DNA of 64,000 bases. It comes from Neptuniibacter victor. GTDB lineage: Bacteria; Pseudomonadota; Gammaproteobacteria; Pseudomonadales; Balneatricaceae. The notes beneath the pieces are model-generated. The model was not told the DNA's origin, ran no database searches, and was given only the letters and a program-made list of their open reading frames with translations. How positions within the stretch are numbered: the first letter of the stretch is position 1; each line of letters opens with the position of its first letter. Location of the stretch: positions 1,054,001 through 1,118,000 of the forward strand of contig AP025763.1 in the NCBI GenBank assembly GCA_027943745.1, written 5' to 3'. This document shows positions 9,401-18,909 of this stretch, piece by piece. The translations under genes were made by a program, and so were the position numbers.

Positions 9401-11744
9401 TATTTTGCCCTGGCAGGAACCTTTGAGAGTGAGTGCTACGCTTCGCGATGATGCCTACCATACCTGTCTGGAGAGGGGCGATTATTACTGGGGAGTTCAC
9501 GCTTATATTTTTGGTTTTTATGCCGATTTGTTGTCGACCTCTTCTATTAAATCGCTTATTCAGCGAACTTCAACGGTCGTTGATACCTGTGAGCAGATTA
9601 AACAACCCGCGCAGGTTTACCTAAGTCAGCTGCAATTAAATCTACTGCATGTATTGACCGGTGAGCTTGATAACTGGGGTAGCCTTGATCATAAGCCCGC
9701 TTATGAAGCGGATGCATTAAAGCATTTTCAAGAAACGAACTATATGTGCGGCAAGTATGATCGATTACTTGGGCGTTTACTGCAGGGGTATCTCTTTGGG
9801 AATTTTCGAGCTGCGTTAGATGTTTCGTTATCTGAATTATTAACACCTGAAGATCTTGATGAAGGAATATACCACGAAGCGGTGTACCTGTTTTTTAACA
9901 TGATGAGTATTCTTGCTTTACGCCAGCAGTCTGGGGATGAACTACCTAAGCACTGGGATGATTGGTATATCCAAGCGCGCGCGAAGCTAGATGTTTGGTG
10001 CCAGGTCAATTCGAAGAATTTCTTGATCATACAAAGCTTAGTTGATGCGGAAGAGGGAGTTTTACAAGGGGAGAGGCTTACAGCGTTTAGCGCTTATGAG
10101 CGAGCGATTGAGTGCCAAGATGAAGAGCATCAGCCGGTATTATTGCGGGCATTAGCTAATGAACGGATGGGTAAATACCGCCTGAGTTTAGGTCAAGAAG
10201 CGCTAGGACTGGCTTATATCAAGGAGTCGACCAGTTTATACACTAGCTGGGGAGCTGCAGCTAAAGCGACGGAATTAGAATGTTTTATTGCTGGGAGACA
10301 GGCGAGGAAAACCGTTCCTGTTGAAGAGCACTTTGATTGGCGCTCTGTTGTGTCAGGCTCGCATCATATCTCAAGTGAGATTCATCCAGCACGGTTAAAA
10401 AAGCGTTTTATGGAGTGGTCGGCTAAAGTATCGGGTGCTGAAAAAGTTAGTTATTTTGTTTCTAATGAAGGTGGGTGGCTGTTAGAGGCTGAATTGGCTA
10501 ATGAGCATTTCTCTGAGTTGGTTGATTGCGTTTCTCCATTGCCTGATGCGGTGCTTAATTACTGCAAAAATAGCGGTGAGGTCTTAACCTTGAGTGATGC
10601 GCTTAATGACGGTGATTTTGTGACAAATCCTTACATGTTGCAGAACAAAGTCCGCTCGTTACTTGCATTACCGCTAGTGTACAGGGGAGAAATTACTTCT
10701 GTTGTACTGCTTGAACATTCGAGTAAGCGAAATTTGTTTAGTGCTAAGCGCCAGCAAACGCTAAGTCTGTTGCTCTCTCAATTTATTATTAGCTTAGTGA
10801 ATGCCAATATGTATGAGTCGTTAGCGGCACAAAATGAAGCGTTAGAGGAGACCGTTACTGAGCGTACAGCTAGCTTAAATCAACGAACCAAACATTTAGA
10901 ATCTATTTTGGATGCCTTACCTATCCCTTATGTTATAAGCCGTTTTGATGGCTCAATCATCAGTGCCAACCGGCTATGGTTTCAGCAGTTTATGTTAAGT
11001 CCCCATGAAGTGCCTGAAATTAACACATCAGCGTTTTATCTCCATCAAGATGATCGGGAAAGAATGTTGGATCGGCTTAAGCGCTTCGGGGTAGTGACAG
11101 ATTTTGAATGTGAACTATTGAATAGCCAAGGAGAGCCTTTTTGGGCTCTTTTCTCCGCAACCTTAATAGAGTTAGAAGGTAACAAGGCCGTTTTCTCAGC
11201 GATGAGTGATATTTCAGCACGAAAAGCGAGAGAAGGTACGCTACATAAACAGGCAAATACTGATCCACTGACCGGAATTTTGAATCGACGAGCCTTAATG
11301 GAGAATGCCACTAATTTATGGGATGGATTTGACGGTGGTTGTGCATTTGTTGCGATGTTGGATCTAGATTTCTTTAAAAAGCTTAATGATACCTATAGCC
11401 ATGTAGCTGGTGATCAGGTTTTGAAGGTGTTTTCTCGTGAAGTTGAAGGGCATCTCCGAGAGAGTGATCTATTCGGTCGCATGGGAGGTGAAGAGTTTTT
11501 GCTGGTATTACCCGTTACAGAATCTAATCAAGTAGAAACGATTCTAGAAAGGTTGCGTGAATCAGTCGCTAAACTCGTTGTGCCTTATGAAGATCATGAA
11601 TTGATGGTGACGGTCAGTATCGGTTTTGCAGAATGGAAAAAGGGGCATCTATTCAAAGATGCGGTGAAGAAAGCGGATATCGCACTCTATGACGCGAAAG
11701 ACCAAGGTCGAAATAGGGTGGTGTACAAAGATAACCTGTCTTAG
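6480..11744 (+). CDS. giant signalling protein: kinase-like, AAA ATPase, TPR-like, GAF, PAS, GGDEF
   Basis: A 1754-residue protein. Residues 1-265 resemble a Ser/Thr kinase fold: YLAPEQG (about 161), DLYSLGCILYWLL (about 182), and VDYSSA at the DFG position. The catalytic loop reads LSLNPASWFVD instead of HRDxKxxN, and no glycine-rich loop is evident, so it is probably a pseudokinase. Residues 295-640 form an AAA_16/predicted-ATPase module with Walker A GYSGVGKS (319-326) and Walker B VFIDDLQWAD (447-453). A long helical, TPR-like region follows to about 1290. Then come GAF (about 1320-1450), PAS (from about 1470) and a diguanylate cyclase domain with GGEEF at 1669-1673 and an intact I-site RESD at 1660-1663. 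It should make c-di-GMP under feedback control. Large kinase-ATPase-GAF proteins usually end in a histidine kinase; here the output is GGDEF. Confidence 0.9.
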   Translation: MSQQSNSFSIDRDQPFSIATRLKGDRLHLEKSYTASLTDIEKARLYKHEISIAEQVDSHVTYLNWQGDSSNCVRLQLPVSIPLTDIDPKSLSLHQKITLSQVLAAKLAAIHSQHVLCLSLNPASWFVDASLENAYLVDYSSAIKYSLESSGINRFRPVQSNPHYLAPEQGYQCKHQLDHRTDLYSLGCILYWLLTANKPFADKCSDDEIAYAHIAKPLTIDFDSSDEPLLICFAQIVNKLLSKEPDERYLSAIGLLNDFELLLNKTGEHLAVFTPATQDVSERLVIPQRLYGRESEVELLMAAFHRVTEGPSEALLIAGYSGVGKSSLVYEVQKPILLSNGLFVFGKFDQLDNTAPYCAIGQAFGHFIRNILTLPQEGIDAWKEKLNAALFPNAQIIIDLIPELSSLLGPQPELPALGGDEQQNRFNRVFLQFIHAICTEHKPLVVFIDDLQWADLASINLLQLMLGDTASHHCLVLGAYRDNEVDQRHPFIKMLASLGENSLRINQVELPPLRVNDVGLVIADALRLRTSKVSQLSSLVHDKTGGNPFFFRQFLQELYQSGLLTFNLQSRCWIWSIDEIEQQSITDNVVELMVQKISRLPADTQYLLQQAACLGAYFDGALLRTLYSAEQLGAALEPALNAGLLISSQDPSSKKQSLDSLRFLHDRVQQAAYSLLDPEQKQQLHYRIGIILLRKLDQVAWDENCFILSHHLNQSVELLDNCEKLILTELNMLAAKKAITATAYYPALEYLNTLFNIVDSYEVDLGEQHADAALDRLECYYLAGEYEEGELALEKISSVDLSAKQNLRLNTVLITQYTRYGQLDRAIQQALLGLDELGYALPAEPSMDEIGQSIAEIQGLLSENDFTALVKRSEVSDQRIQDILTILIAMQPCCYNSGSLLFPVTILQLLKLTIVHGNSQHSSYIYMMYALMCTKVLKDYSTAFEADRCSRLVAERFPSPPLVEGRLKMMRANFILPWQEPLRVSATLRDDAYHTCLERGDYYWGVHAYIFGFYADLLSTSSIKSLIQRTSTVVDTCEQIKQPAQVYLSQLQLNLLHVLTGELDNWGSLDHKPAYEADALKHFQETNYMCGKYDRLLGRLLQGYLFGNFRAALDVSLSELLTPEDLDEGIYHEAVYLFFNMMSILALRQQSGDELPKHWDDWYIQARAKLDVWCQVNSKNFLIIQSLVDAEEGVLQGERLTAFSAYERAIECQDEEHQPVLLRALANERMGKYRLSLGQEALGLAYIKESTSLYTSWGAAAKATELECFIAGRQARKTVPVEEHFDWRSVVSGSHHISSEIHPARLKKRFMEWSAKVSGAEKVSYFVSNEGGWLLEAELANEHFSELVDCVSPLPDAVLNYCKNSGEVLTLSDALNDGDFVTNPYMLQNKVRSLLALPLVYRGEITSVVLLEHSSKRNLFSAKRQQTLSLLLSQFIISLVNANMYESLAAQNEALEETVTERTASLNQRTKHLESILDALPIPYVISRFDGSIISANRLWFQQFMLSPHEVPEINTSAFYLHQDDRERMLDRLKRFGVVTDFECELLNSQGEPFWALFSATLIELEGNKAVFSAMSDISARKAREGTLHKQANTDPLTGILNRRALMENATNLWDGFDGGCAFVAMLDLDFFKKLNDTYSHVAGDQVLKVFSREVEGHLRESDLFGRMGGEEFLLVLPVTESNQVETILERLRESVAKLVVPYEDHELMVTVSIGFAEWKKGHLFKDAVKKADIALYDAKDQGRNRVVYKDNLS

Positions 11745-12685
11745 TGGCATTGACTGCCTTGTTTGATTATTCGGTTTATCTCACCGCTACGCGTCATTTG
11801 ATGCAGCCCTTGGTTGATGCTGTTTAACAGTACTGACCAATTTTTGCGGTTTTTACTAACAGCAAAGAAAAGCGGGTTGTATTGTAATTCGGGTTGCACC
11901 TCCTCAATATTATTTAAGATCTTATTTTTAGTGACTTGCGGCATCTGTGAGTGCGCGACAGTGTGTCGCAGAACCTTAGGGTCACCGATAACGAGATCAA
12001 CACGTTTTCCGATGAGCAGCTTCATCAGGTGTAGATCGCTATTGGCTTCTAAAACAGATAATTTTCCGCTGTCCACCAAGGCATCAAATTCAGGAAAGTT
12101 TTGATAGCCGCGCACTACCCCGATACGTAAGTCTTTAATGCTATCTAAGTGGCCATTGTAATGGTTTTTAGTCTCTTTACGTTTCATGAAAACGATATTC
12201 CCACCGGGTAATGGGCGTGAAAGCGCGAGTAATTCATGCCTTGGCACATCGGTCACAAAATCTGATGGCGCACTCTCTTCAATAAAATACTCTGGGAATA
12301 GGATATCGACTTTTCCTTGTTCTGTAGCCAGTACTGCACGAGACCAAGGAAGAAAACGAATGTTGACGTCGTAGCCTTGGCTAGTCAGAACAGCAATAGC
12401 CAGTTGGAATGCCCAGCCTTTATTGCAAAGCTGTTGGCTGATATAGGGAGGCCAATCTAGCGTGACAATTTCGATAGGTTGTTTGGTTGTCTTATGACTT
12501 AAGGTTTTAAATTGATAGCCATCAGAGGTTTGGACGCCTTTAAGTTGTAACGAGGACTGATTGTAGAGGTATGACACGGTTAGCTCATGCTCTGCATAAG
12601 CGGGGGAGATATAACTGATGATTAGGCAGGCCAAAAGAGATACAGCAAACTTCACTATGCGTTCCCAAGGTAAGCGACTTATCAA
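11741..12685 (-). CDS. periplasmic solute-binding protein, family 3-like
   Basis: A 314-residue protein with a signal peptide (residues 1-31, cut after AYA). An unusual 40-residue insert precedes the standard SBP_bac_3 core, which starts at PIEIVTLDWPPYISQQLCNKGWAFQLAIAVL and continues with VNIRFLPWSRAV. The hinge and second lobe (LRIGVVRGYQNFPEF, VDLVIGDPKVL) are complete. No permease is nearby. Its stop codon overlaps the stop of the GGDEF gene tail to tail, so the two are not co-transcribed, but a sensory partnership is possible. A run of short direct repeats (gttagggaaata, 12715-12764) lies in its promoter region. Confidence 0.75.
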   Translation of the reverse strand: MISRLPWERIVKFAVSLLACLIISYISPAYAEHELTVSYLYNQSSLQLKGVQTSDGYQFKTLSHKTTKQPIEIVTLDWPPYISQQLCNKGWAFQLAIAVLTSQGYDVNIRFLPWSRAVLATEQGKVDILFPEYFIEESAPSDFVTDVPRHELLALSRPLPGGNIVFMKRKETKNHYNGHLDSIKDLRIGVVRGYQNFPEFDALVDSGKLSVLEANSDLHLMKLLIGKRVDLVIGDPKVLRHTVAHSQMPQVTKNKILNNIEEVQPELQYNPLFFAVSKNRKNWSVLLNSINQGLHQMTRSGEINRIIKQGSQCH

Positions 12686-12800
12686 AAGTATAGCTCAGTA
12701 AAATACTTGGACAACTAGGTAAATAGTTAGGGAAATAGTTAGGGAAATAGGTGCTTGGTAAATAGGCTATAAAGGGTCGTGACGTAATGGAGAGGGGAGG

Positions 12801-12828
12801 CAAAACTGAAGAGGGCCAGCGGCCCTCT
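12801..12828 (-). terminator. probable terminator of the dad operon
   Basis: On the minus strand, the stem agagggcc / ggccctct with a 3-nt loop follows the last gene of the dad operon by about 10 bp and is followed by a broken T tract (ttcagttttg). Confidence 0.6.
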
Positions 12829-12837
12829 AAATCGTGC

Positions 12838-13188
12838 TTATTCGTACGCTGCGGTCACGGTAAGTTCAACCAAAATTTCCGGACGGGCCATACGCGCTTC
12901 GACACATGCGCGGGCTGGTTTCTCGCAGTTTGCTACCCACGCATCCCATACAGCGTTCATCGCTGCAAAATCTTTCATATCACGAATATAGATGGTGACA
13001 GACAAAAGCTCATTACGACTACTGCCTGCTTTCGCAAGTAGATCATCAATTTTGTCTAAGCAGCGCTGAGTTTGTTCAGCGATATCCCACTGGGCTTCTC
13101 CAGCTGTTTGTCCGCACAGATAGACAGTACTGTTGTGCTTTACGATTCGACTCATTCGATCGGTGGATTCAATACGTTCGATAGTCAT
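12838..13188 (-). CDS. Rid-family protein (YjgF/YER057c/UK114)
   Basis: A 116-residue single-domain protein with the Rid trimer fold signature: [33 protein letters not shown] and [26 protein letters not shown]. The arginine in PARACVEA is the residue that grips imino-acid substrates in active Rid deaminases. Being last in the dadA-ridA-dadX operon, it most likely hydrolyses 2-iminopropanoate or related imines released by D-amino acid dehydrogenase, or protects PLP enzymes from 2-aminoacrylate. Spacing to dadX is 13 bp. It differs clearly from the other Rid gene in the same operon, so the two may act on different imines. Confidence 0.9.
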   Translation of the reverse strand: MTIERIESTDRMSRIVKHNSTVYLCGQTAGEAQWDIAEQTQRCLDKIDDLLAKAGSSRNELLSVTIYIRDMKDFAAMNAVWDAWVANCEKPARACVEARMARPEILVELTVTAAYE

Positions 13189-13201
13189 TAATAAAACGTC
13201 C

Positions 13202-14278
13202 TTAAATATATTTTTTATGTACGCGGCGGGTTATGCCGGTAAACAAGGTATAGGGAATAGTGTCGCAATAGGTAGCGACCTCTGAAGCAGCCAGGTTTTC
13301 GCCCCAAAGTTCGACGTAGCTGCCAACGTTTGCATCGGGAATATCGGTAAGATCAACGGTTAACATATCCATTGATACACGCCCAATGATTTTGCTTGGT
13401 TGGCCATCAACTATGACGGGGGTTCCGTTTTTAGCATGACGGGGGTAGCCATCGGCATAGCCCATCGCGACGGTACCCACGCGGGTAGGTCGTTCACATC
13501 GCCAAGTGCAGCTATAGCCTACGGCTTCTCCAGGAGTTAAGTCTCGCACTGCGATCACTTCGGAGCTTAATGTCATCGCTGGTTTTAATTGATCTGCTAA
13601 AGCTTGTGACTGGGCAAAGGGTGTGGCGCCGTACAACATAATACCGGGGCGTAGCCAATCTCGGCGTGCATCAGTGTGAGCAAGCGTGCCAGCAGAGTTA
13701 GCCAGGCTGATCTCTGCATCTAGGGCCTTTGTGGCTGTATCAAATACACGTATCTGTTCAGCGGTTACGGATAGTTCCGGTTCATCGGCAGATGACAGAT
13801 GGCTCATTAATACTATATCCGCGACTTGTGGTAGCGCTTTGAGTTTATCAAAGGCCTGTTGGAAGTCAGCAGGCTGTACACCAAGACGGTGCATACCACT
13901 ATCCATTTTAAGCCAGATATTAATCGGCTTCGTGAAGTCCGCATTTGCAATAGCATCAATCTGCTCTAGGCTATGAATCGCGCACCATAGTGACTGCTCA
14001 CTAATATACTTGAGTTCATCGGCGCTAAAGAAACCCTCTAATAGCAAGATCGGCTTTGTTATACCGGCTTCACGTAGTTCGGTCGCTTCTTCAATACAGG
14101 CGACGCCAAAGCCGTCGACCTCATCGGCGATAGCGTTGGCCACTTCAACTGCACCATGACCATAAGCGTTAGCTTTGATAATGGCGAGTGCTCGTTGATC
14201 AGGAGTCACTGATTTCGCTAAGCGATAGTTATGAAGAATCGCGTCGAAATTTATAGTTGCGGTGGCGGGTCTTGCCAT
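13202..14278 (-). CDS. dadX: catabolic alanine racemase
   Basis: A 358-residue PLP enzyme of the fold-III type. Lys35 in [11 protein letters not shown] is the Schiff-base lysine; the GYADGYPRH and RPGIMLYG segments belong to the second domain and PLP phosphate contacts. It converts L- to D-alanine so that DadA can oxidise it. The symbol dadX rather than alr is chosen because the gene sits in one transcription unit with dadA and two Rid genes, opposite an Lrp-type regulator, the usual arrangement for alanine catabolism. Length is normal for the family. Confidence 0.92.
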   Translation of the reverse strand: MARPATATINFDAILHNYRLAKSVTPDQRALAIIKANAYGHGAVEVANAIADEVDGFGVACIEEATELREAGITKPILLLEGFFSADELKYISEQSLWCAIHSLEQIDAIANADFTKPINIWLKMDSGMHRLGVQPADFQQAFDKLKALPQVADIVLMSHLSSADEPELSVTAEQIRVFDTATKALDAEISLANSAGTLAHTDARRDWLRPGIMLYGATPFAQSQALADQLKPAMTLSSEVIAVRDLTPGEAVGYSCTWRCERPTRVGTVAMGYADGYPRHAKNGTPVIVDGQPSKIIGRVSMDMLTVDLTDIPDANVGSYVELWGENLAASEVATYCDTIPYTLFTGITRRVHKKYI

Positions 14279-14338
14279 TGGGTGTGACTCCTAATCTACA
14301 GGCTATTGTACGATCTGCTGTGTAAACTGGGTGGTTTT

Positions 14339-14722
14339 TTAAACCACCATAATCGCTTCGATTTCGATATCTGCATCTTTTGGCAGTGCTTTTACAGCAT
14401 AAGCTGCGCGTGCAGGGTACGGTGCTTCAAAGTACTTTGCCATGATTTCATTCACTTGGCCAAAGTATGCAAGATCAGATAGTAAAACAGTGATTTTAAC
14501 GAAATCATTCACGGTACCGCCAGCGGCATCAGCAACGGCTTTCAGGTTTTCAAAAACTTGAACTGCTTGGGCTTCAAATGACTCTGTTACCATCTCCATT
14601 GTTTCTGGATTAAGTGGGATCTGACCAGAAAGGTAAACGGTGTTGCCAGCTTTAACCGCTTGTGAATAAGTACCAATAGCAGCGGGTGCTTTCTCTGTAG
14701 AAATAATGGATTTGTTGCTCAT
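14339..14722 (-). CDS. ridA: RidA, 2-iminobutanoate/2-iminopropanoate deaminase
   Basis: A 127-residue canonical RidA. It has the N-terminal [27 protein letters not shown] block, the arginine-bearing [26 protein letters not shown] end, and the conserved IPLNPET loop. RidA hydrolyses reactive enamine/imine intermediates to 2-oxoacids and ammonia. Lying between dadA and dadX, it would speed conversion of iminopropanoate, the direct product of D-alanine oxidation, to pyruvate. It is preceded by a ribosome-binding site (aaggaatatacaatg). Confidence 0.95.
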   Translation of the reverse strand: MSNKSIISTEKAPAAIGTYSQAVKAGNTVYLSGQIPLNPETMEMVTESFEAQAVQVFENLKAVADAAGGTVNDFVKITVLLSDLAYFGQVNEIMAKYFEAPYPARAAYAVKALPKDADIEIEAIMVV

Positions 14723-14815
14723 TGTATATTCCTTAGTTCATAAAAAGGTCGGTCCCTGTCTATAGGCACCAACATTAAATAGGTTTAAATGACAATAAAG
14801 TGGAAGTGTGTTCTT

Positions 14816-16072
14816 TTAGCCGTAGCGCGCGATAGATAAGCCTTCGTTTTCAATATCAGGAGCTTTTTGGCTAATGATGTCGGCTACGTATTTGCCTGAC
14901 CCTAAAGACATCGTCCAGCCCAGTGTGCCATGGCCGGTGTTTAGGAACAGATTGGAGTATTTTGTCTCACCTAATATAGGTGTTCCATCCGGTGTCATTG
15001 GGCGTAAGCCAGTCCAGAACTCTGCATGTTCTAGATCTCCACCCCCAGGGAATAGGTCACCTACAACAAACTCAACATTGGCTCTACGTTTCTCTTCAAG
15101 TTCTTTGTTGTAAGAAGCGATTTCTGCGGTTCCACCGACGCGAATTCGATCTTCAAAGCGAGTGACGGCCACTTTGTAAGTTTCATCCATGATTGTGGAT
15201 ACAGGGGCTTTAGCTGGATCAATAATCGGTAAGGTAAGTGAATAGCCTTTAATTGGATAAACAGGCACTTTAAGATCGATCTTAGAAAGCATCGGTGTTG
15301 AATAGCTGCCCAAAGCGACGAGATATGCATCTGATGTCATTTTTCCTCGAGAGGTGCTGACACTGACAATCTCATCACCAGAGGTATTAATGTTGAGGAT
15401 ATCTGTTTTCATCTCAAACTTAACCCCCATCTTTTTACACTCGTCGGCAAGGGCGTTGGTGAATTTGAAACAGTCACCGGTTTCATCACCGGGTAGACGA
15501 AGTCCGCCAACAATTTTTTCGCTGACGTTAGCCAGTGCTGGTTCGTGCTCAATGCAGCCTGCTGTATCAAGTACCTGAAAGTTAACGCCGCACTCTTCAA
15601 GGACGGAGATATCTTTCTTCGCGTCTTTTACTTGTTTATCAGTGCGGAACAGTTGCAATGTACCTTGGGAGCGCTGATCGTAATCGATGTTTAACTCAGA
15701 GCGTAGGTCGATAAAGCAATCACGACTGTATTCAGCCAAACGCATCATCCGTGCTTTGTTGGTGTGATAAGCACTTTCGGTACAGTTGGTTACCATTTTG
15801 GTCATCCAACCTAAGGTTTGCGTGTCGACCTCTTTGCCACTAATCATAAAGGGGGCTAAATCCTGCATCAGCCATTTTACCGCTTTTAATGGCACACCAG
15901 GCCCTGCCCATGGTGCAGAATAACCCGGAGAGATCTGACCTGCATTGGCATAACTTGTTTCTAACGCGACATCTACTTGGCGATCGATTATAGTTACTTC
16001 ATGGCCCGCCTTGGCTAAATACCAAGCGCTTGTTACGCCAACCACGCCTGCACCTAAAATCAATACCTTCAT
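14816..16072 (-). CDS. dadA: D-amino acid dehydrogenase (FAD)
   Basis: A 418-residue flavoprotein of the DAO family. The N-terminal Rossmann dinucleotide site is [21 protein letters not shown] (residues 3-23), followed by the DadA-specific [23 protein letters not shown] block. The C-terminal FAD contact is [14 protein letters not shown]...[21 protein letters not shown]. It oxidises D-alanine and other D-amino acids to iminoacids and passes electrons to the quinone pool at the inner membrane. It is first gene of the dadA-ridA-dadX-rid operon, and the 141-bp gap to the divergent Lrp-type gene must hold both promoters. Confidence 0.95.
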   Translation of the reverse strand: MKVLILGAGVVGVTSAWYLAKAGHEVTIIDRQVDVALETSYANAGQISPGYSAPWAGPGVPLKAVKWLMQDLAPFMISGKEVDTQTLGWMTKMVTNCTESAYHTNKARMMRLAEYSRDCFIDLRSELNIDYDQRSQGTLQLFRTDKQVKDAKKDISVLEECGVNFQVLDTAGCIEHEPALANVSEKIVGGLRLPGDETGDCFKFTNALADECKKMGVKFEMKTDILNINTSGDEIVSVSTSRGKMTSDAYLVALGSYSTPMLSKIDLKVPVYPIKGYSLTLPIIDPAKAPVSTIMDETYKVAVTRFEDRIRVGGTAEIASYNKELEEKRRANVEFVVGDLFPGGGDLEHAEFWTGLRPMTPDGTPILGETKYSNLFLNTGHGTLGWTMSLGSGKYVADIISQKAPDIENEGLSIARYG

Positions 16073-16213
16073 AGTGTCACCTCATTTTTCGGATTTATTT
16101 TGTTAATGAGAAAACACTAGTTTATTTGGTTTTAGGCATGAAATGGCTTTGAATTTTTTTATAATACAGAGTTATCATCTGGTATCTCTTGATTTTGTAG
16201 TGGAATAACTTGT

Positions 16214-16708
16214 ATGGATAATAATAAAAAGCGCACACTAGATCGTTTAGATGTGAGCATACTTCGTACGCTACAAGCAGATGGACGTATTAGTTATGTC
16301 GATCTTGCTGAAAAAGTTGGGCTAAGCTCTACACCTTGTATTGAGCGTGTGAAACGGCTTGAGAAAGAGGGATATATCGAAGGATATTATGCTCGCTTGA
16401 ACCCTCAGTTATTGGATTATCACATGCTGGTGTTTGTTGAGATCTCTCTCTCTTATCAAACCCCCGATGCATTTCAGACCTTCAACAAAGCGGTTGAAGA
16501 GTTACCCTATATTTTAGAATGTCATCTAGTATCCGGTGATGCTGACTATCTACTGAAAGCACGTATCAACGATATGTCTGAATATCGGGCGTTATTGGGT
16601 GATATGCTATTAACCTTACCAGGTGTTAAAAACTCTAAGAGTTATATTGTGATGGAAGAGGTGAGAGAGACATTATCTTTACCCATACAATATAATGCAG
16701 GTCGTTAA
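16214..16708 (+). CDS. dadR: Lrp/AsnC-family regulator of the dad operon
   Basis: A 164-residue protein with an AsnC-type helix-turn-helix (residues 12-60: LDVSILRTLQADGRISYVDLAEKVGLSSTPCIERVKRLEKEG) and a C-terminal RAM ligand-binding domain ending near YIVMEEVRETLSLPI. It is divergent from dadA with the alanine symporter downstream. In pseudomonads the equivalent regulator activates dadAX in response to L-alanine; the same role here is inferred from position and family. The symbol is positional; lrp is the alternative. Confidence 0.85.
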   Translation: MDNNKKRTLDRLDVSILRTLQADGRISYVDLAEKVGLSSTPCIERVKRLEKEGYIEGYYARLNPQLLDYHMLVFVEISLSYQTPDAFQTFNKAVEELPYILECHLVSGDADYLLKARINDMSEYRALLGDMLLTLPGVKNSKSYIVMEEVRETLSLPIQYNAGR

Positions 16709-17335
16709 AGCTTAGATTTAAATAAAAAGGGCGCGCAGGAAAGCCATTATTTCCAGCGCTCATTTTCCGCTATTTATACCTCTATCACGCTATGTTTATG
16801 CTAATTTAGCCGCTGAAATGCCGCTTTTTGATGCTTCTATTCTTCAAGCCTTTTCCTGGCTCTCTATTGCTATCGGCTTTGAAAGCGCTCATGTTGCAGT
16901 GGAAACAACTGCTTATTTGTCAAAATATTATTTAAATCGCTGAATTTGGGGGCGTTTTTATAGTGTTTAGGCATTTCCCCTGTTTTGTTGAATATCTGAA
17001 GTTTTTTGTTCGGCATATCCATTTTTTTCAAAGCCATTTTCTAGATGATTTCCCCTATCGTATTGCGCACTTCTATTCGTGGCATCGAAACGATGGTTTT
17101 TTTATCGTTACCCTTGGCAGGAAATAGATGATCTCTACAGAACCGATCCGTGCTGTGATAGTTGGGAGTGGTTAGGTAGCAGAGCATTTTGCGGATCTAG
17201 GAACCATTGTTTCGCTATGGATAGAGTGAGTGGGCATGTGCGGTAAGGCATGTGGTCATGCTGGATGTTAATAATTAGAAAATACTCCCAAGAGTAATCA
17301 AACCTCAATTAAGACAACAATATCGAGGACGAGTA
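16709..17335. other. 627-bp intergenic region upstream of the alanine symporter
   Basis: No ORF, RNA gene or riboswitch is recognised. A hairpin with bulges (gcgcgcaggaaa..tttccagcgc, 16729-16767) just after the regulator could terminate it, but the T tract is poor. The rest is low-complexity T-rich DNA without repeats. The symporter promoter is likely in the last 100 bp. Confidence 0.4.
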
Positions 17336-18709
17336 ATGGAAGCATTAACCAATATTATCAACACAATTAACGGCATTGTATGGGGACCCATGATGCTAGT
17401 GTTGATTCTAGGTGTAGGTTTATTTCTACAGCTAGGCCTAAAACTGATGCCAATTTTTAAATTGGGTACAGGTTTTAAATTGATGTGGAGCGGTCGTAAA
17501 GCGACTGATTCAGAGAAGAAAGAGGGTGAAATTTCACCATTCCAGGCCTTGATGACAGCGATGTCAGCAACCGTCGGTACGGGTAATATTGCCGGTGTTG
17601 CAACGGCGGTATTTCTGGGTGGCCCAGGCGCGCTATTTTGGATGTGGTGTACAGCCTTAGTCGGAATGGCAACCAAGTTCGCAGAAGCGGTGCTTGCCGT
17701 TAAATATCGTGAAGTTGATGAGAATGGCAACCATGTTGGTGGCCCGATGTACTACATCAAAAACGGCCTAGGTAAAAAATGGGCTTGGATGGGTACGTTG
17801 TTTGCGATCTTCGGTACGATCGCAGGTTTCGGAATAGGTAATACCGTACAGTCAAACTCAGTTGCGGCAGTCCTAGAGTCAAATTTCAATATGCCACTTT
17901 GGTTAACGGGTGTCATTTTGATGGTGTTAACTGCGGCGGTACTGCTTGGTGGTATTAAGCGTATTGGTGCGGTAGCAGGTTCACTTGTGCCTATTATGGC
18001 AATCGGTTACCTGACGGCGGGTTTGGTTGTACTGGCTATTAATGCTGATGCGATTCCTGCTGCACTCGAGTTGATCTTTACATACGCATTTACAGAGTCT
18101 GCTGCTGAAGGTGGTTTCGCGGGGGCTGCAGTTTGGGCTGCTATTCGTTTCGGTGTGGCGCGTGGCGTTTTCTCCAACGAAGCGGGTCTAGGTTCAGCAC
18201 CGATTGCTCATGCTGCATCTCAAACAAATGATCCTGTGCGTCAGGGTCTTATCGCTATGTTAGGTACTTTCCTAGATACGATCATTATCTGTTCGATTAC
18301 TGGTTTGGTGATTATCACATCGGGTGTTTGGACATCGGGTGAATCAGGCGCAGCACTGACGTCGGCAGCCTTTGCTGAAGCACTTCCTGGCGTAGGTAAT
18401 TATATTGTTGCGATCTCTCTTGCGGTTTTTGCCTTCACGACTATTTTGGGGTGGAGTGTTTACGGCGAGCGTTGTGCAGAATACCTATTTGGCGTAAAGA
18501 TCATCATGCCGTTCCGTATTCTTTGGATCCTAGCCGTGCCTGTAGGCACAATGGTTGGTCTAGATTTCGTTTGGCTACTCGCTGATACATTGAATGCAAT
18601 GATGGCGATTCCAAACTTGATTGCGCTCGCGCTACTTAGCCCTGTTGTATTCAGCATGACCCGTGAATACTTTGACGGGCAGGTGCCATCAAGCCTAGAG
18701 CCAAAATAA
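17336..18709 (+). CDS. alanine/glycine:cation (Na+) symporter, AGCS family
   Basis: A 457-residue membrane protein with about 11 hydrophobic helices and AGCS hallmarks: the early block SPFQALMTAMSATVGTGNIAGVATAVFLGGPGALFWMW, then GGPMYYIKNGLG, RFGVARGVFSNEAGLGSAPIAHA and TTILGWSVYGERC. Such carriers import D- or L-alanine or glycine with sodium. Next to dadR/dadAX it supplies the alanine that the operon degrades. It is monocistronic, with a ribosome-binding site (gaggacgagtaatg) and a strong terminator at its end. Substrate choice between alanine and glycine is inferred from context. Confidence 0.93.
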   Translation: MEALTNIINTINGIVWGPMMLVLILGVGLFLQLGLKLMPIFKLGTGFKLMWSGRKATDSEKKEGEISPFQALMTAMSATVGTGNIAGVATAVFLGGPGALFWMWCTALVGMATKFAEAVLAVKYREVDENGNHVGGPMYYIKNGLGKKWAWMGTLFAIFGTIAGFGIGNTVQSNSVAAVLESNFNMPLWLTGVILMVLTAAVLLGGIKRIGAVAGSLVPIMAIGYLTAGLVVLAINADAIPAALELIFTYAFTESAAEGGFAGAAVWAAIRFGVARGVFSNEAGLGSAPIAHAASQTNDPVRQGLIAMLGTFLDTIIICSITGLVIITSGVWTSGESGAALTSAAFAEALPGVGNYIVAISLAVFAFTTILGWSVYGERCAEYLFGVKIIMPFRILWILAVPVGTMVGLDFVWLLADTLNAMMAIPNLIALALLSPVVFSMTREYFDGQVPSSLEPK

Positions 18710-18750
18710 GTCTTTCATCACTGAAAGCAACGCGTTAAAAGTCGAAAAGG

Positions 18751-18775
18751 ACCGGGCCATTGGCCCGGTTTTTTT
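18751..18775 (+). terminator. rho-independent terminator of the symporter gene
   Basis: Stem accgggcc / ggcccggt with an ATT loop and a run of seven T. Confidence 0.92.
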
Positions 18776-18909
18776 GTTTTTATTAGCATCAAATCACACT
18801 GCTTTTACATAACTTTACATATAAATAACAAATATTAGGTTCTTCTAATTTGGTGATGGGTGATATTATTAGGACTGTTTATTTTTAATGAGACGAGGAG
18901 TGTCGAGTT

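Noticed and set aside
9598-10030. Minus-strand ORFs inside the GGDEF multidomain gene
   Set aside because: They are shadows of a continuous, domain-rich coding frame on the plus strand.
17000-17335. Glycine riboswitch before the AGCS symporter
   Set aside because: The conserved glycine-aptamer blocks are not present in the leader.
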